A DNA stretch of 64,000 nt from Girardinichthys multiradiatus (Eukaryota; Chordata; Actinopteri; Cyprinodontiformes; Goodeidae): positions 23,745,163-23,809,162 of the forward strand of contig NC_061811.1 in assembly GCF_021462225.1 (NCBI RefSeq), given 5' to 3'. Position 1 is the first letter of the stretch. Each line of letters begins with the position of its first letter. Below are positions 1 to 10,522 of the stretch, in pieces. The notes under the pieces are model-generated. The model searched no databases. It had not been told where the DNA came from and saw nothing but the letters and a program-made list of their open reading frames with translations. The translations under genes were made by a program, and so were the position numbers.

Positions 1-190
1 CAGACAAGATCCTCAGGAGAGTCAGGAGAGTAAATCCCAATCATTTCCTGTTTACTTTACTTAGCTCTGCTGGTAAAAATGTGGAAATAAAACAGACACT
101 AAAACCCAAAAGAATGTGATTTAATCTCATACATCCCAAATATACAGCAGTCTTAATATATTTTATTTAAGCAAATGCAGCGTTTAAATA

Positions 191-1406
191 CACTCACGGC
201 CACTTTATTAGGTACACCTTGCTAGTACCGGGTTGGACCCCCTTTTACCTTTAGAACTGCCTTACTCTTTCGTGGCATAGATTCAACAAGGTACTGGAAA
301 CATTCCTCAAAGAGTTTGGTCCATATTGACATGATAGCATCACACAGATGCTGCAGATTTGTCGGCTGCACATCCATGATGTGAATCTCCCATTCCACCA
401 CATCCCAAAGGTGCTCTATTGGATTGAGATCTGGTGACTGTGGGGGCCATTTCAGTACAGTGAACTCATTGTCATGTTCAAGAAACCAATTTGAAATGAT
501 TCCTGCTTTGTGACATGGTGCATTATCCTGCTGGAAGTAACCATCAGAGGATGGGTACACTGTGGTCATAAAGGGAAGGACATGGTCAGTAACAATACTC
601 AGGTAGGCTGTGGCGTTGACACGATGCTCAATTGGTACTAAGGGGCCCAAAGTGTGCCAAGAAAATATCCCCCACACCATTACACCACCACCACCAGCCT
701 GAACCGTTGATACAAGGCAGGATGGATCCATGCTTTAATGTTGTTGATACCAAATTCTGACCCTACCATCCGAATGTCGCAGCAGAAATCGAGACTCATC
801 AGACCAGGCAACGTTTTTCCAATGTTCTATTGTCCATTTTTGGTGAGCCTTTGCGAATTGTAGCCTTAGTTTCCTGTTCTTACCTAACAGGAGTGGGACC
901 TGGTGTGGTCTTCTGCTACTGTAGCCCATCCGCCTCAATGTTCGACGTGTTGTGCGTTCAGAGATGCTCTTCTGCATGCCTTGGTTGTAACAAGTGGTTA
1001 TTTGAGTTACTGTCGCCTTTCTATCAGCTCGAACTAGTCTGGCCATTCTCCTCTGACCTCTGGCATCAACAAGGCATTTGCGCCTACAGAACTGCTGCTC
1101 ACTGGATATTTTCTCTTTTTTGGACCATTCTCTGTAAACCCTGGAGATGGTAGTGCGTGAAAATCCCAGTAGATCAGCAGTTTCTGAAATACTCAGACCA
1201 GCCCATCTGGCACCAACAACCATGCCACGTTCAAAGTCACTTAAATCACCTTTCTCCCCCGTTCTAATGCTCGGTTTGAACTGCAGCAGATCGTCTTGAT
1301 CATGTTTACATGCATAAATGCATGTTGCTACCATGTGATTGGCTGATTAGAAATTTGCGTTAACGAGCAGTTGGACATGTGTACCTAATAAAGTGGCCGG
1401 TGAGTG
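191..1406 (-). mobile_element. Full-length Tc1/mariner element, DD36E type
   Basis: Cut-and-paste DNA transposon of 1216 bp with short inverted ends. The left end reads cactcac-ggccactttatt and the right end, reverse-complemented, reads cactcaccggccactttatt, so the left copy has lost one base. TA dinucleotides flank both ends (189-190 and 1407-1408), the Tc1/mariner target duplication. The transposase gene fills the element on the minus strand. The spacing between its second and third catalytic residues is 36, which fits the DD36E (Incomer-like) lineage rather than classic DD34E Tc1. It probably lies in intron 2 of STXBP6. Confidence 0.95.
222..1334 (-). pseudogene. Tc1/mariner DD36E transposase, one nonsense codon
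   Basis: Two open segments, 1334-735 and 731-222, lie in the same frame and are separated by one TAA at 735-737 (minus strand ...WYQQH-stop-SMDPS...). The residue there is Glu in related fish elements as I recall them, so one GAA to TAA change would explain it. N-terminal helix-turn-helix DNA-binding region (around SISETADLLGFSRTTISRVY), then the DDE domain: first Asp in AWSDESRF, second in FQQDNAP, Glu in SPDLNPIEHLWD, 36 residues apart. The C-terminus PRKSKAVLKVKGGPTRY is complete. The true start Met is uncertain; MVATC at 1334 is the first available. Apart from the nonsense codon no lesion is seen. Confidence 0.93.
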
Positions 1407-1408
1407 TA

Positions 1409-3340
1409 TGTATAAATTGAAAGCTCTGTTACACAAGAGCTCCTTTTAAAAAATGTTCTGGCTTGTGGTGGTTGCTTTCTCACCTTTTGGACCATGACAT
1501 CAAATTCAAAAGTCTGACTTAAAGACAAATTTCTAGTTGGTAAAATGTTACACCCAACAAGAATAAGATGAGCTGTGAGCAAAAACACTGTCAAGCTCTC
1601 TAGTGTTTCATTAAGTTGTTATTTTGCTAGAATGTAAGCAAATTGAGTTCAGTGGCACTGGACAGCAGGAGCAGCTGATAGACTGTTTGGCTTTTGCACA
1701 GAGGAGTACAGTGAAAAGAGCATTGAGAACCACAGTGGAATGCACAAAATTCCCAGGATGCACACAAACCCAAACACTGATACACACACCGTACCTCACT
1801 CTGTAGACTGGATAAAACAGGCTCACCATTTCCACACAGAGAGGCATTGTATGCACAACCCCACAGACAACAAAGACGACTAGCAGAGAGCCTGTGCTTT
1901 TCATGTGCAATCTACACCTGCTGTGGGCTTCTGTGTGTGAGCTGTTTGAAATAACAAGTAACAGAGCAAGCAGAGAACAAGCCAAACTAATTGGCTGCAA
2001 GTTCAGGAAAAAAAAAAAAACTTTCCTCTCCTCCATCTCCAAATCTTATAAGACAATACAAAAGACTAAACTTTTTTAGAGACCTAAAAACCAGCTTTAG
2101 CTCAATGTTAAAACTTCACAAGAAGCAATGTAGTTTTTACAGCTTTTACAGTTTTTGAGATCACAGCAGAGGAGACAGAATTCCTAAAAAGATGACTGAA
2201 TAACACAGCAACATCTGCTGGTATTCAAATATTATGTTTAGGTCTGTTGTAATGGACTCGTCTATTATTTTCTTACTAACCAACAAAGTAATTCAGGACT
2301 TAGAATAACATATGGTGTTGATGTATAAAATGAAACAGTTGTAGCCTGCCAGCTTTTCCGCCATCCAGCCATCATAGAATAATCTTATACAGTAATCTAT
2401 TCCAGCCACCTTCAGAAAGTTAATGATGGCAGCCAATAACAGCACACATGTGGAAGCCGTTTATATCTCATGTATCTAAAAGCAGACCTACACAAATGAA
2501 TTGGTTCTGACCGGGGATCTTCAGGTGAAATAATAAAAACAACCAGGATTCCCCCCCTGTTTATTAACTGCAATAAAACCACCAAAAACACAGAACATGA
2601 ATAAATGACCTATTTTAATATCTCCACAAATATAGCACCCAAGCATTGAATTGAGCAAATTCAATTTCTACTTAACAGTCTTATTTGTGAGCAAATGTAG
2701 ACAATTCTTACACAAAAAATATGCAATCCTGTAAATATTTTTACCTTTGTGTTACTCTAGCATGTAGTTTTCTTTTCCTTAAGAAAGCTCTAAATCTTGT
2801 CTTCAACTTGAACTTCTTTGCCAAAAGGAGATTTAAAGAAATGGTGTGAGAAGCAACATTAAAAACGAGGCACAAATAACAGTAATAAATGCTGGGATAG
2901 TAAAACTCACAAAAATGAGCTCAGCTGTCGGAACCAAATGACTGTAAATGAGGTCTAGCATTCTAAAGCACAAAGAGTGGCTTGTAAGCAGAGTATGCAC
3001 ACAGAAATAGGAACACATACACACACACATATAATAATGCTGTAATAGTGTCACACTGATATATCTGGTCCTGAGTGAGGAGGCTGCATGTCTCTTGCCT
3101 CTACGGGTACAGGCAGGCCACCATCAGTCACCACTGCAATACAACCAAGTGAAGGCAGCAGAACCATGAGCACCCACACACCCAGGGCTGGCTGAACCTC
3201 ATTAGTGTAAATTTGCCAAAACTACCAGAGATGAATCAAAATTTGATATAGTAGATGAAGAACAAGCCAAAAAAACATCTGTAAAGTACAGGTGCTGAGC
3301 TTGAAGTCTTGTCATCGGTAATAAATAAAAAATATTGTGA
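1409..3340. other. Non-coding stretch, probable STXBP6 intron 2
   Basis: AT-rich sequence without recognisable exon, RNA gene or repeat family. Short open frames on both strands show no protein motif. It lies downstream of the STXBP6 first coding exon on that gene's strand, so it is most simply intronic. Confidence 0.5.
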
Positions 3341-3349
3341 AAGAATATT

Positions 3350-3990
3350 CTACAGTGTAAAGTATTCATTCCGACTTAGACTTTTTCACATTTTCTCACA
3401 TTACAATAACTAATATCAATGCATTTACATTTCACAAAAAATTGTGCATAACTGAAGTGGAAGGAAAAAACATAATTTTTTTGTTTCAACTAAAAATGTG
3501 GGATGCCTTAATAGTTATTTCAATATAACAGGCTTTGAACACTTTGAAGAGCACTATGCAATCCTTAATCTGAAAATGAGAAGAAAATGGAAAAACTGCA
3601 TAAATACCAAGACAAGGCCACCTTAACTGCTGGGAATAAGCAGTAATATTCACAGATGCAGCCAGGAGGCCCATACTCTGGAGAAGATTACAGATTACAA
3701 GAATCTGTCGAGAGGGCAACTGTTAGTCATGCACTGTACAAAACTGAACCTCGTAGGATAGTTTACCCATGCCATGCTGGGGACTCAGCAAACATTTGGA
3801 AGAAGGTGCTCTGGTCAGATGAGATCAAAATGTAGTTTTTTGGTCTATGTGCAAAATACAGTCTTTGGAAGAAAAGCAACACAGCAAATCAGCCTCAACA
3901 CAATATCACCACAGTAAAAAAATGGTGGTGGCAGAATCATGTTGCAGGGCTGCTTTTTTCTTCAGCAGGCACAGGGAGGCTGGTCAGATA
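3350..3990 (+). mobile_element. Degenerate Tc1-like relic (copy 1)
   Basis: The left part resembles the end of a fish Tc1-like family (aagtattcattccgacttag and following). Two eroded transposase motifs are readable on the plus strand: the first catalytic region at about 3798-3830 (WKKVLWSDE-like) and the glycine-rich segment at about 3919-3988, where a base loss turned KHGGGSIML-like codons into another frame. The right end is missing and the sequence runs into an AAT-rich microsatellite. No frame is intact. Confidence 0.7.
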
Positions 3991-4043
3991 ATAATGATAA
4001 CAATAATAATAACAATACTTATAATATTAATAATAATAATAAT
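3988..4043. repeat. AAT-rich microsatellite
   Basis: Imperfect run of aat/aac trinucleotides directly after the Tc1-like relic. Confidence 0.85.
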
Positions 4044-6869
4044 TCACTCAGTACTAAAAACGTTTTGAAAAATAATTTAGATAGATAAATGTGTTGACAG
4101 AAAGCAACAGATGCATTGGGCAGGATTACACATGATGACCAATTCAGAACGTCACATGCTTGTATAAACGTCTTGTGCATAAATACATCTGTTATCATGC
4201 CTACAAACTGTCCACAAAAACCTGCAGAAACGACATAACATGACTGGAGCCAAACTGCTGGAAACGCATTTGCTAAAGTAGTGGTTTGTTTTTGCAGAAA
4301 CCTCCATCCCACAAGAGCTGACAATGTGTGACAGTTAAAAACACAAGCATACACAAAAACATCCACAAAAAAATAGAACTGAAAATGATGTCAACATATT
4401 TTGGCTTAAAGGAAAAATGGATCCAGCTGAGAAAAACTGTTTTCCCATCACAGCAGAATAATGGAAAGAAAGGTTGACTAACAGGCTACCTCTATTGAAC
4501 CTTCCATGCTTCTTATCTTGTTCAGATGGCCTCACACTCTCCTGCCAAACATTCAGTAGGCGGCCCAGTGTTTGAGGTCTAAAGTCCAGCCTTAAAGGCA
4601 CCATATGATGTCCAGTGATCAAAGAGGAATCTCACCGACCGATGTGGTCCATGTTAAGCTTCTGGCATACCTCCAGCATTCTCCCATGTCATCAAGACCC
4701 CTGATGTTGTTAAGGCGTTCACACATATTTCTTGGCAGACATATTTGTGTAAGATCAAAGACCTCTTCTGCAGCTCAACACAAAACAGGCTACAAGGAGG
4801 TCAGTCAGTCAGTCATTTTCTACTGCTTATTCCATAGTGGGTCACGGGGGAGCTGGTGCCTATCTCCAGTAGTCTATGGGCGAGAGGTATTGGTTTTAAA
4901 CAAAATACCTCAAATAAGTTATTTTTTTGTGCATAACAGAGATATAATTAAAATTTATTGGCAGCCATTTTACCTCTGAATGTCCATTCCTATTGAATAA
5001 ATAACAATGGATGCTTATGCACACTGACTCGTGACAAGTCATTTATGGAGGTACCTTCAGACACGGTGATGGCAGGCTGTCTAAACGCTGGTAATAAAAT
5101 CATGAAAAGTAAGGAAATTATGAGGCCGTCAACTGTGAGCATCAACAGTAACATAATCAGGAAAAAATATATTGACTTTTTTTATTACTTATAACACAAA
5201 CATAAATAAAGCAGTTTTTCAAGAAAACACTTCCATATATGATCTTGGGGGAATGAACAGACTCTCTAGAGCAGGAGTTGCCAAACTTTTCAGCCTGTGA
5301 CCCCCAAAAAAACAGTGCCAGAGACTGGCTACCCCATAAAAACACAATTTTTACACTCTAATAATTATATGCTTTTTCAAAAATGAAAATTGAATATTTA
5401 ATTTCATCAAATATTATTGAATTATTTAATGGGACATTTCATGGTACATTTCTTTATTTCATGGGACATTTATTTATTTCACGATAAATTGATTTATTTA
5501 ATTTGTCCCTATTTGCCCTCCATACACCTCAGTGGTCACATCACGTTGATTCTGAAAATCATCTCACACCCCCACACACTTAATGTCTCGCAACCTCCCC
5601 CCCCCTTTTTTCCAAGCTTCCCCGTGAAGATAAACAACAGTTTGCCAAGTCAGCAGAACCAGACCTTTTTTTTTTTTCCTAGAGCCACATGTTATTCTGA
5701 CACACCATGCTGCTCACCAAGTGGCAGCTGTCCAGCCTTTTTTTTGTCATTTGTTTCAGTGATAAATGCAACTCTCTATAGAAGACAAACACGCTTTCAG
5801 CAATTAGACAATACCAAGTCTCACAGTCCCCAACACTGACACAAAAGCTAAAGCTAAATACTGCACCCACAAGGGCAGTTACATCTTGCGTAATTTAGAC
5901 TACAGGCAAGGGGAAGCTCTACTTCAAACTACTATTTTAAAAACTGCTTGTATGAGACTCTGTCACGTCAGTGAAAAATTTTCTGATTCTCTCATATTCA
6001 GTCAGATCTTGTGACAGCGCCTCAGCTATGATCCTAGAATTAGAAAAACAGTGATCACCCGGTTCTTCATCCGGCTCAGTTTGATAGTGAAGCGCCTGCA
6101 GTTGTCTTTACAGTACAGCTCCTAACACTGTGGGTTTCCTTCAGTAATGACATTGCAGATTGCATAACTCTGCTACTACACGGCCTTCAGGCATCAACTA
6201 TCTGCTACTGTAACTTCTTCGAGGTTGTCAGTGACCCCCTACCTCCCTCTCCATCTCTCATATACATGCACTGTGCTTCACAGATAGTCACACACGCTGC
6301 ACACTCCAAGTCCCATTATATCTAAAATGCTCTGAGGAGGCATGTGCTGGCTGGTTTTGATATACAGTACATGCACAGAAACTCATGAGTAAAGATCAAA
6401 ACATTGTTTTGATCGCTGAGAAACAAAAACAGAGTCACAAGACACCATGACATTAGTCTTCATTGCTGCGATCCCACATGTTACATCAGCTGAGTCAAGA
6501 GATTATTCAACAGAAAGCAGGAAATTGGTACATTTGGGAAACCTGGTGTAGTACTTCTTTATTTATTTTACAGCTCTTGGGCTGTATAAGTTGTAAATAA
6601 ATGGCTTCAGTCTTTAACCTCAAACATCCATCCTCACAGCTAGGCTCAACTCCATGACTGCAATTAAAACTCATGAGAATAAATCTATAACTCCTCCACT
6701 AAGACAGCTACAAAGGGATTTCAAATTGATTCATATAAGCAGAAATTTAGGAGACATGTTGGCAGAGCATATGTGCTGACATTTGAGCTGTAATAGAGAC
6801 GTCGGGTAAACTTATGATAAAGATTTTAAAAAGGAAGAAAATCTGTCTCGTAGGCTTCCATTACACTAC
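4044..6869. other. Non-coding intronic stretch
   Basis: No exon recognised. Contains a short piece of a common teleost repeat (about 4790-4890), a piece at about 5270-5340 (ttgccaaacttttcagcctg) resembling another dispersed fish repeat, homopolymer tracts near 5597-5610 and 5666-5679, and a perfect 10 bp-arm palindrome at 6394-6414. Confidence 0.5.
4790..4890 (+). repeat. Fragment of abundant teleost interspersed repeat
   Basis: The segment reading ttttctactgcttattcc, then gggtcacgggggagctgg, then gggcgagagg matches the repeat seen more fully at 57975-58203 and in reverse at 38495-38610. It is probably the 3' part of a SINE or LINE; the class cannot be settled by eye. No coding content. Confidence 0.65.
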
Positions 6870-8438
6870 CCAGCAATAGTATTGATACTACCTAAAAACT
6901 TCATTGGATTTTATTTGGATTTTATGTGATAAAGCAATACAAAGTAGTGCAAAATTGTGGAGGGGAAAGGAAAATCTATATTGATCTCAAATCTTAAAAA
7001 TAAAAATCTGAAAAGAGAGGCATGCATATTTATCCAACCACCTTTGATCTGGTACTGTTAACAAAGACCAGTGCAACTAACCGTATTCAGTAGTCATGGA
7101 AATAGCAGAGTCCACCTGTGTGAAGTTTAATCTCAGTATAAATTCAGCTCTTCTATGAAGACCTCAGATGTCTGTTTGAGAACATTAACAAATAAACAGC
7201 ATTGTGAAACACAACAGATAGGTCAGAGGTAGAGTTATGACGGAGTTTAAGGTACAGGTAGGTTATAAAACAATTAGCTTTGAAAACTGCTTGATAGATC
7301 AATCACTTAAAAATGTAAAGAGTTGCGATCCACCTAAACTGACGGGCTTTGAAATCCAAGAAACAGCCAAGAAGCCCATGGTAACTCTGGAGGAGCTGGA
7401 GAGACCGACTCCTCATGTGAGAGAATCAAGTGACAAGATAGTTGTTCACAAATCTGGCCTTCATGGAAAGTGATGAGAAGATAAACCATCACCGAAAGTG
7501 AACACTAAATAAATTCTGAATCTTTTACGTGGTGACAAACCACGTAGGACAAAAAAGCAAGCATGCGGAAAAAGAGGCTGCTCTGGTCACGTGAGACCAA
7601 AAATAAACTTTTACGTCTACATGCAACAAGCTATGTGAATGAGGTGTCAATGTAACAAAAAATAACTTGAAATGAATTGAAGGTGTGAAATATTGAACAT
7701 GGTAAAAGTGAGTGCTGTAAAAACCAACATGTGATGAATTTCGCTTCTGTGAAAATTTGAATCTGTGAATTTGGAGGTCATTAAAATGATAACATGGTAA
7801 ATATTAATGTTATAAATATTAAGGTTATCAAATTTAATGTTGCTTGTTTTCATTCACTGCCTTGATTGTAGCGCCTCCATTTTTTTCACTTCAGTTTTAT
7901 CACTCATTGTGTTCACAGTATAATCTGTTCCCCAGGTTGAAACATGGTGGTGGTAGCATCATGCTGTTGGGATGTTTTTCTTCAGCAGGGACATGGAAGC
8001 TGGTCAGAGATGATGGGAAGATGAATGGAGCTTAATGCAAGGACAAAAAGTATTTAACTATTAGAATGGCCTAGTTAAAGTGTACACCTAGGTCCCAAGA
8101 TTTGAACATGTCTATTCCCAGATGGTGTCCATCCAACCTGACTGAGCTTTACTTATCAGCTAAAGATGAAGAGGCAATTTTTTTATTTCTATATATGCAA
8201 ATCTGTTAAAGGCATACCCCAAATAACTGCATATAATTGCACTGACAGGTAGCTCTACAAAGTACAAGTTCAGGGAGATGAATGCAAAACCATACCACAC
8301 TTTTAGATTTTGAAAGCCATGTATAGCTTTCCTTCAACTTCACTTATGTGCAACCTGGTGTCAGTTAATTACATAAAGCTCAAATAAAATACAGTGAAAT
8401 TTGTGTTTGTAATAGGACAACATTGCAAGGCGCTGTAA
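6870..8438 (+). mobile_element. Degenerate full-length Tc1-like relic (copy 2)
   Basis: About 1.57 kb. The left end resembles copies at about 61625-62010 (shared text such as gtgaagacctc / atgaagacctc followed by gagaacattaacaaataaac). The right end closes with ataaaatacagtgaaatttg and gcaaggcgctgtaa, matching the ends of the copies at 29090 and 50038. A glycine-rich transposase segment remains at 7936-7990 (KHGGGSIMLLGCFSSAG). The fragment 7237-7473 is an eroded N-terminal part. Many lesions; long inactive. Confidence 0.75.
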
Positions 8439-9544
8439 GTAAATACTACAAAAACATTGCATTATAGTGTCATCATAAGGAGGCAGAAAAGCATTTGTTA
8501 CATATGGTTGCAATAAATAGTGTAGTGGTTGCTAACCAGACAACGCCTTAAAGAGGAAGACAAATAAACTAGATGAGTCTGCCAGAAAAAGTGAGAGGAA
8601 TGTTGTTCTTTCAAGTCAGCTAGTACTGTTGTGTCTCCAGAAGTGGGAACATGCCTATTTAGAGTACATATATACAGTACATATACATATGTAGAGTACA
8701 TTGTTTTCAACAAGTCAAAATTCATTTTAATATTTTCTTGAACATGTGGTCGAATTTGGCTATTTAAAGTCAACTTTTTCAAACCCAGTGGGTCAAAATG
8801 TGTGTAAAATAACGAAGATGGATGCTAACCAACTAAATCACAAAGAGTCTAAAGTCTTCCAGATTTCTGTGGCCAGTATTCAATATGATCCATACATGCT
8901 AGTCAAAATGCTTCATTTAATTTCACTACAAACAGACTAATGTAATACCTAGGGCAGGGGTGTCAAGCTCAAGTCCTCGAGGACAACTTTTTGATGTGAC
9001 CCTGTTTAGGCTCTGTTTAAGCTGAAAGTCACTTAAAACTAAACACGAGTTAACTGCAAAAACGCCAATAAGCAACATGATCAAATAAATCGTTGATGTG
9101 AAAAGGAGGATATTCCACCTAAATACACATTTTAGGATCAATGAAGAGAAAAAGAAACAGGGTAAAGACCTGCTCCTAAACATCTAACAAGGCTAGCATT
9201 ACAAGCTCTAAATATTATATTTTCTACATAAAAAGGAGAAATGACATATTGTAAGCTAACTTGGAAAGTGAAGAGGTTAATTTCTGAGCTTTACTGTTAG
9301 ACAACAGGAGCCTGTTAACACCGTAGACAAATAGGATGTTACTACCAACAAAGTACTCTTAATCTACATCTGCAGAGCAGTACAAAGGTTACAATAGCAG
9401 ATAAAGCATGATAAACCATTCATAAACTTCATCATTTATATCATTTAAATGTGATATATATTCTATATAATATAATGGAAAAAGAAGCACATCTGTTAGG
9501 AGGAAACAATGCAAAAAATGCAAAAAGGTCAACGACTCTGTGCA
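8439..9544. other. Non-coding intronic stretch
   Basis: No exon or RNA gene seen. At 8954-8980 the sequence caggggtgtcaagctcaag resembles the terminus of a dispersed fish DNA-transposon family, but no partner terminus was found. Confidence 0.45.
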
Positions 9545-9875
9545 AGTATGCACACCTTCAAACCAATACTTTATTTAATCACCTTTGATTTGGTTTCAGC
9601 ATTCAGCCTCCTATGATTGGGGTCCATCAACATGCTACATCTCAACTTGGTAATATTTGCCCAATCTGCCTGCAAAGGTTTTTCCAGATTTATCAGGTTG
9701 TGAGGACATCTCTGGTCCACTGCCCACTTCAGGTGATTTTCTGTCAGATTCAATTTTGGGCATTGGCAAGAAACAATGCAAAACATAAACTTCTCCTCTT
9801 GAGCCATTATTTTATTGATTTGGACAATTCCTCTCAATGTTTAGCTTTCTGTGAACTCAAGAACACTGCAGGCTG
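9545..9875 (-). mobile_element. Tc1-like relic (copy 3)
   Basis: Reverse-orientation text in the style of Tc1-like ends and N-terminal region (ttgatttggtttcagcattc, gcctgcaaaggtttttccag, ggttgtgaggacatctctgg). Both long frames here (9571-9837 minus, 9613-9876 plus) are by-products of the relic, not genes. Confidence 0.5.
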
Positions 9876-10305
9876 AACTTTAAATCACAACTCGCTTCGA
9901 TCCAAGTATCAGTTTAAGGGTGAGTGCACATATTCAATCAGGTTATACTACCTTACAACACTTGGCATTCATGAGTAAAAACATAGGTAGCGCTGAGACA
10001 CCTCTGTGTAAATTATGATAGGTGCAAATAGTAGCAGCTGTTTTGAGTAAATAAACTACAAACTATTAGTGCAAGTAAAATATTTAGTCCAAGCTCAAAC
10101 ATAATCCACTAAAACAATCTGACAAGATGTTTTTTTTTTATGAGAATGACATTATATTGGTTGAGGAAAGGCAAACATTACCATGTGTGAAAAGATCATT
10201 AAAACACTAAGGATTACCATACTGAAAGCACAACAAATGCAGACAATGACAAATAAATACATACAAGTTATTTAAAGACAAACGCAGAGTAAAAGACGTT
10301 CCTAC

Positions 10306-10459
10306 CTGAGAGGCAGATGAAAGTCATGTAATCTCCCTGACCACCAGTAGCCAGGAATGGTATCTTCTTCTTTGTCCTCCTCTTCACCTGTACACCAGCA
10401 AGCATCTTCTCATCGTGAGGTGTGAAGAGCTCCTTGTTGATGGCGGACTTGGCACTCAT
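10306..10459 (-). CDS. STXBP6: Amisyn (syntaxin-binding protein 6), N-terminal 51 codons
   Basis: Encodes MSAKSAINKELFTPHDEKML then the basic stretch VQVKRRTKKKIPFLATGG and GDYMTFICLS, which I recognise as the start of amisyn. Amisyn is a brain-enriched cytosolic/membrane-associated protein that binds syntaxin-1 and SNAP-25 through a C-terminal R-SNARE-like motif and limits vesicle fusion; its N-terminal half is a PH-like, phosphoinositide-binding fold, and the basic KRRTKKK run seen here belongs to it. Start chosen at MSAK because it matches the family N-terminus and no in-frame ATG lies upstream. The exon ends after 51 codons plus one base (phase 1). The rest of the ~210-residue protein is not found in the window and should lie left of base 1. 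Identity rests on recalled family sequence, not a search. Confidence 0.92.
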
Positions 10460-10522
10460 CTCCCGATACAGGCCGAAATAAAGAGATGGAAAAAAAGTTA
10501 AATGGAGATATCCAATCTTCAC
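10306..10522 (-). other. STXBP6: STXBP6 exon 2 (5' UTR plus first coding part)
   Basis: Acceptor: a polypyrimidine tract (ctttttttttctcctcctc) ending in AG at 10524-10523, so the exon starts at 10522. Donor: CTCAG|GTAGG with GT at 10305-10304. The first 63 bases (10522-10460) are 5' UTR with the start codon at 10459-10457. The frame is open upstream of the ATG into exon 1 but holds no earlier ATG. Confidence 0.9.

Noticed and set aside
7237..7473. Small 78-codon protein-like frame
   Set aside because: Falls within the degenerate Tc1-like copy at 6870-8438 and corresponds to its eroded 5' coding part.
1..10305. Remaining STXBP6 exons
   Set aside because: I looked on the minus strand for the family's next segment after ICLS and found nothing similar; only transposon relics and non-coding DNA. 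The exons should be outside the window.
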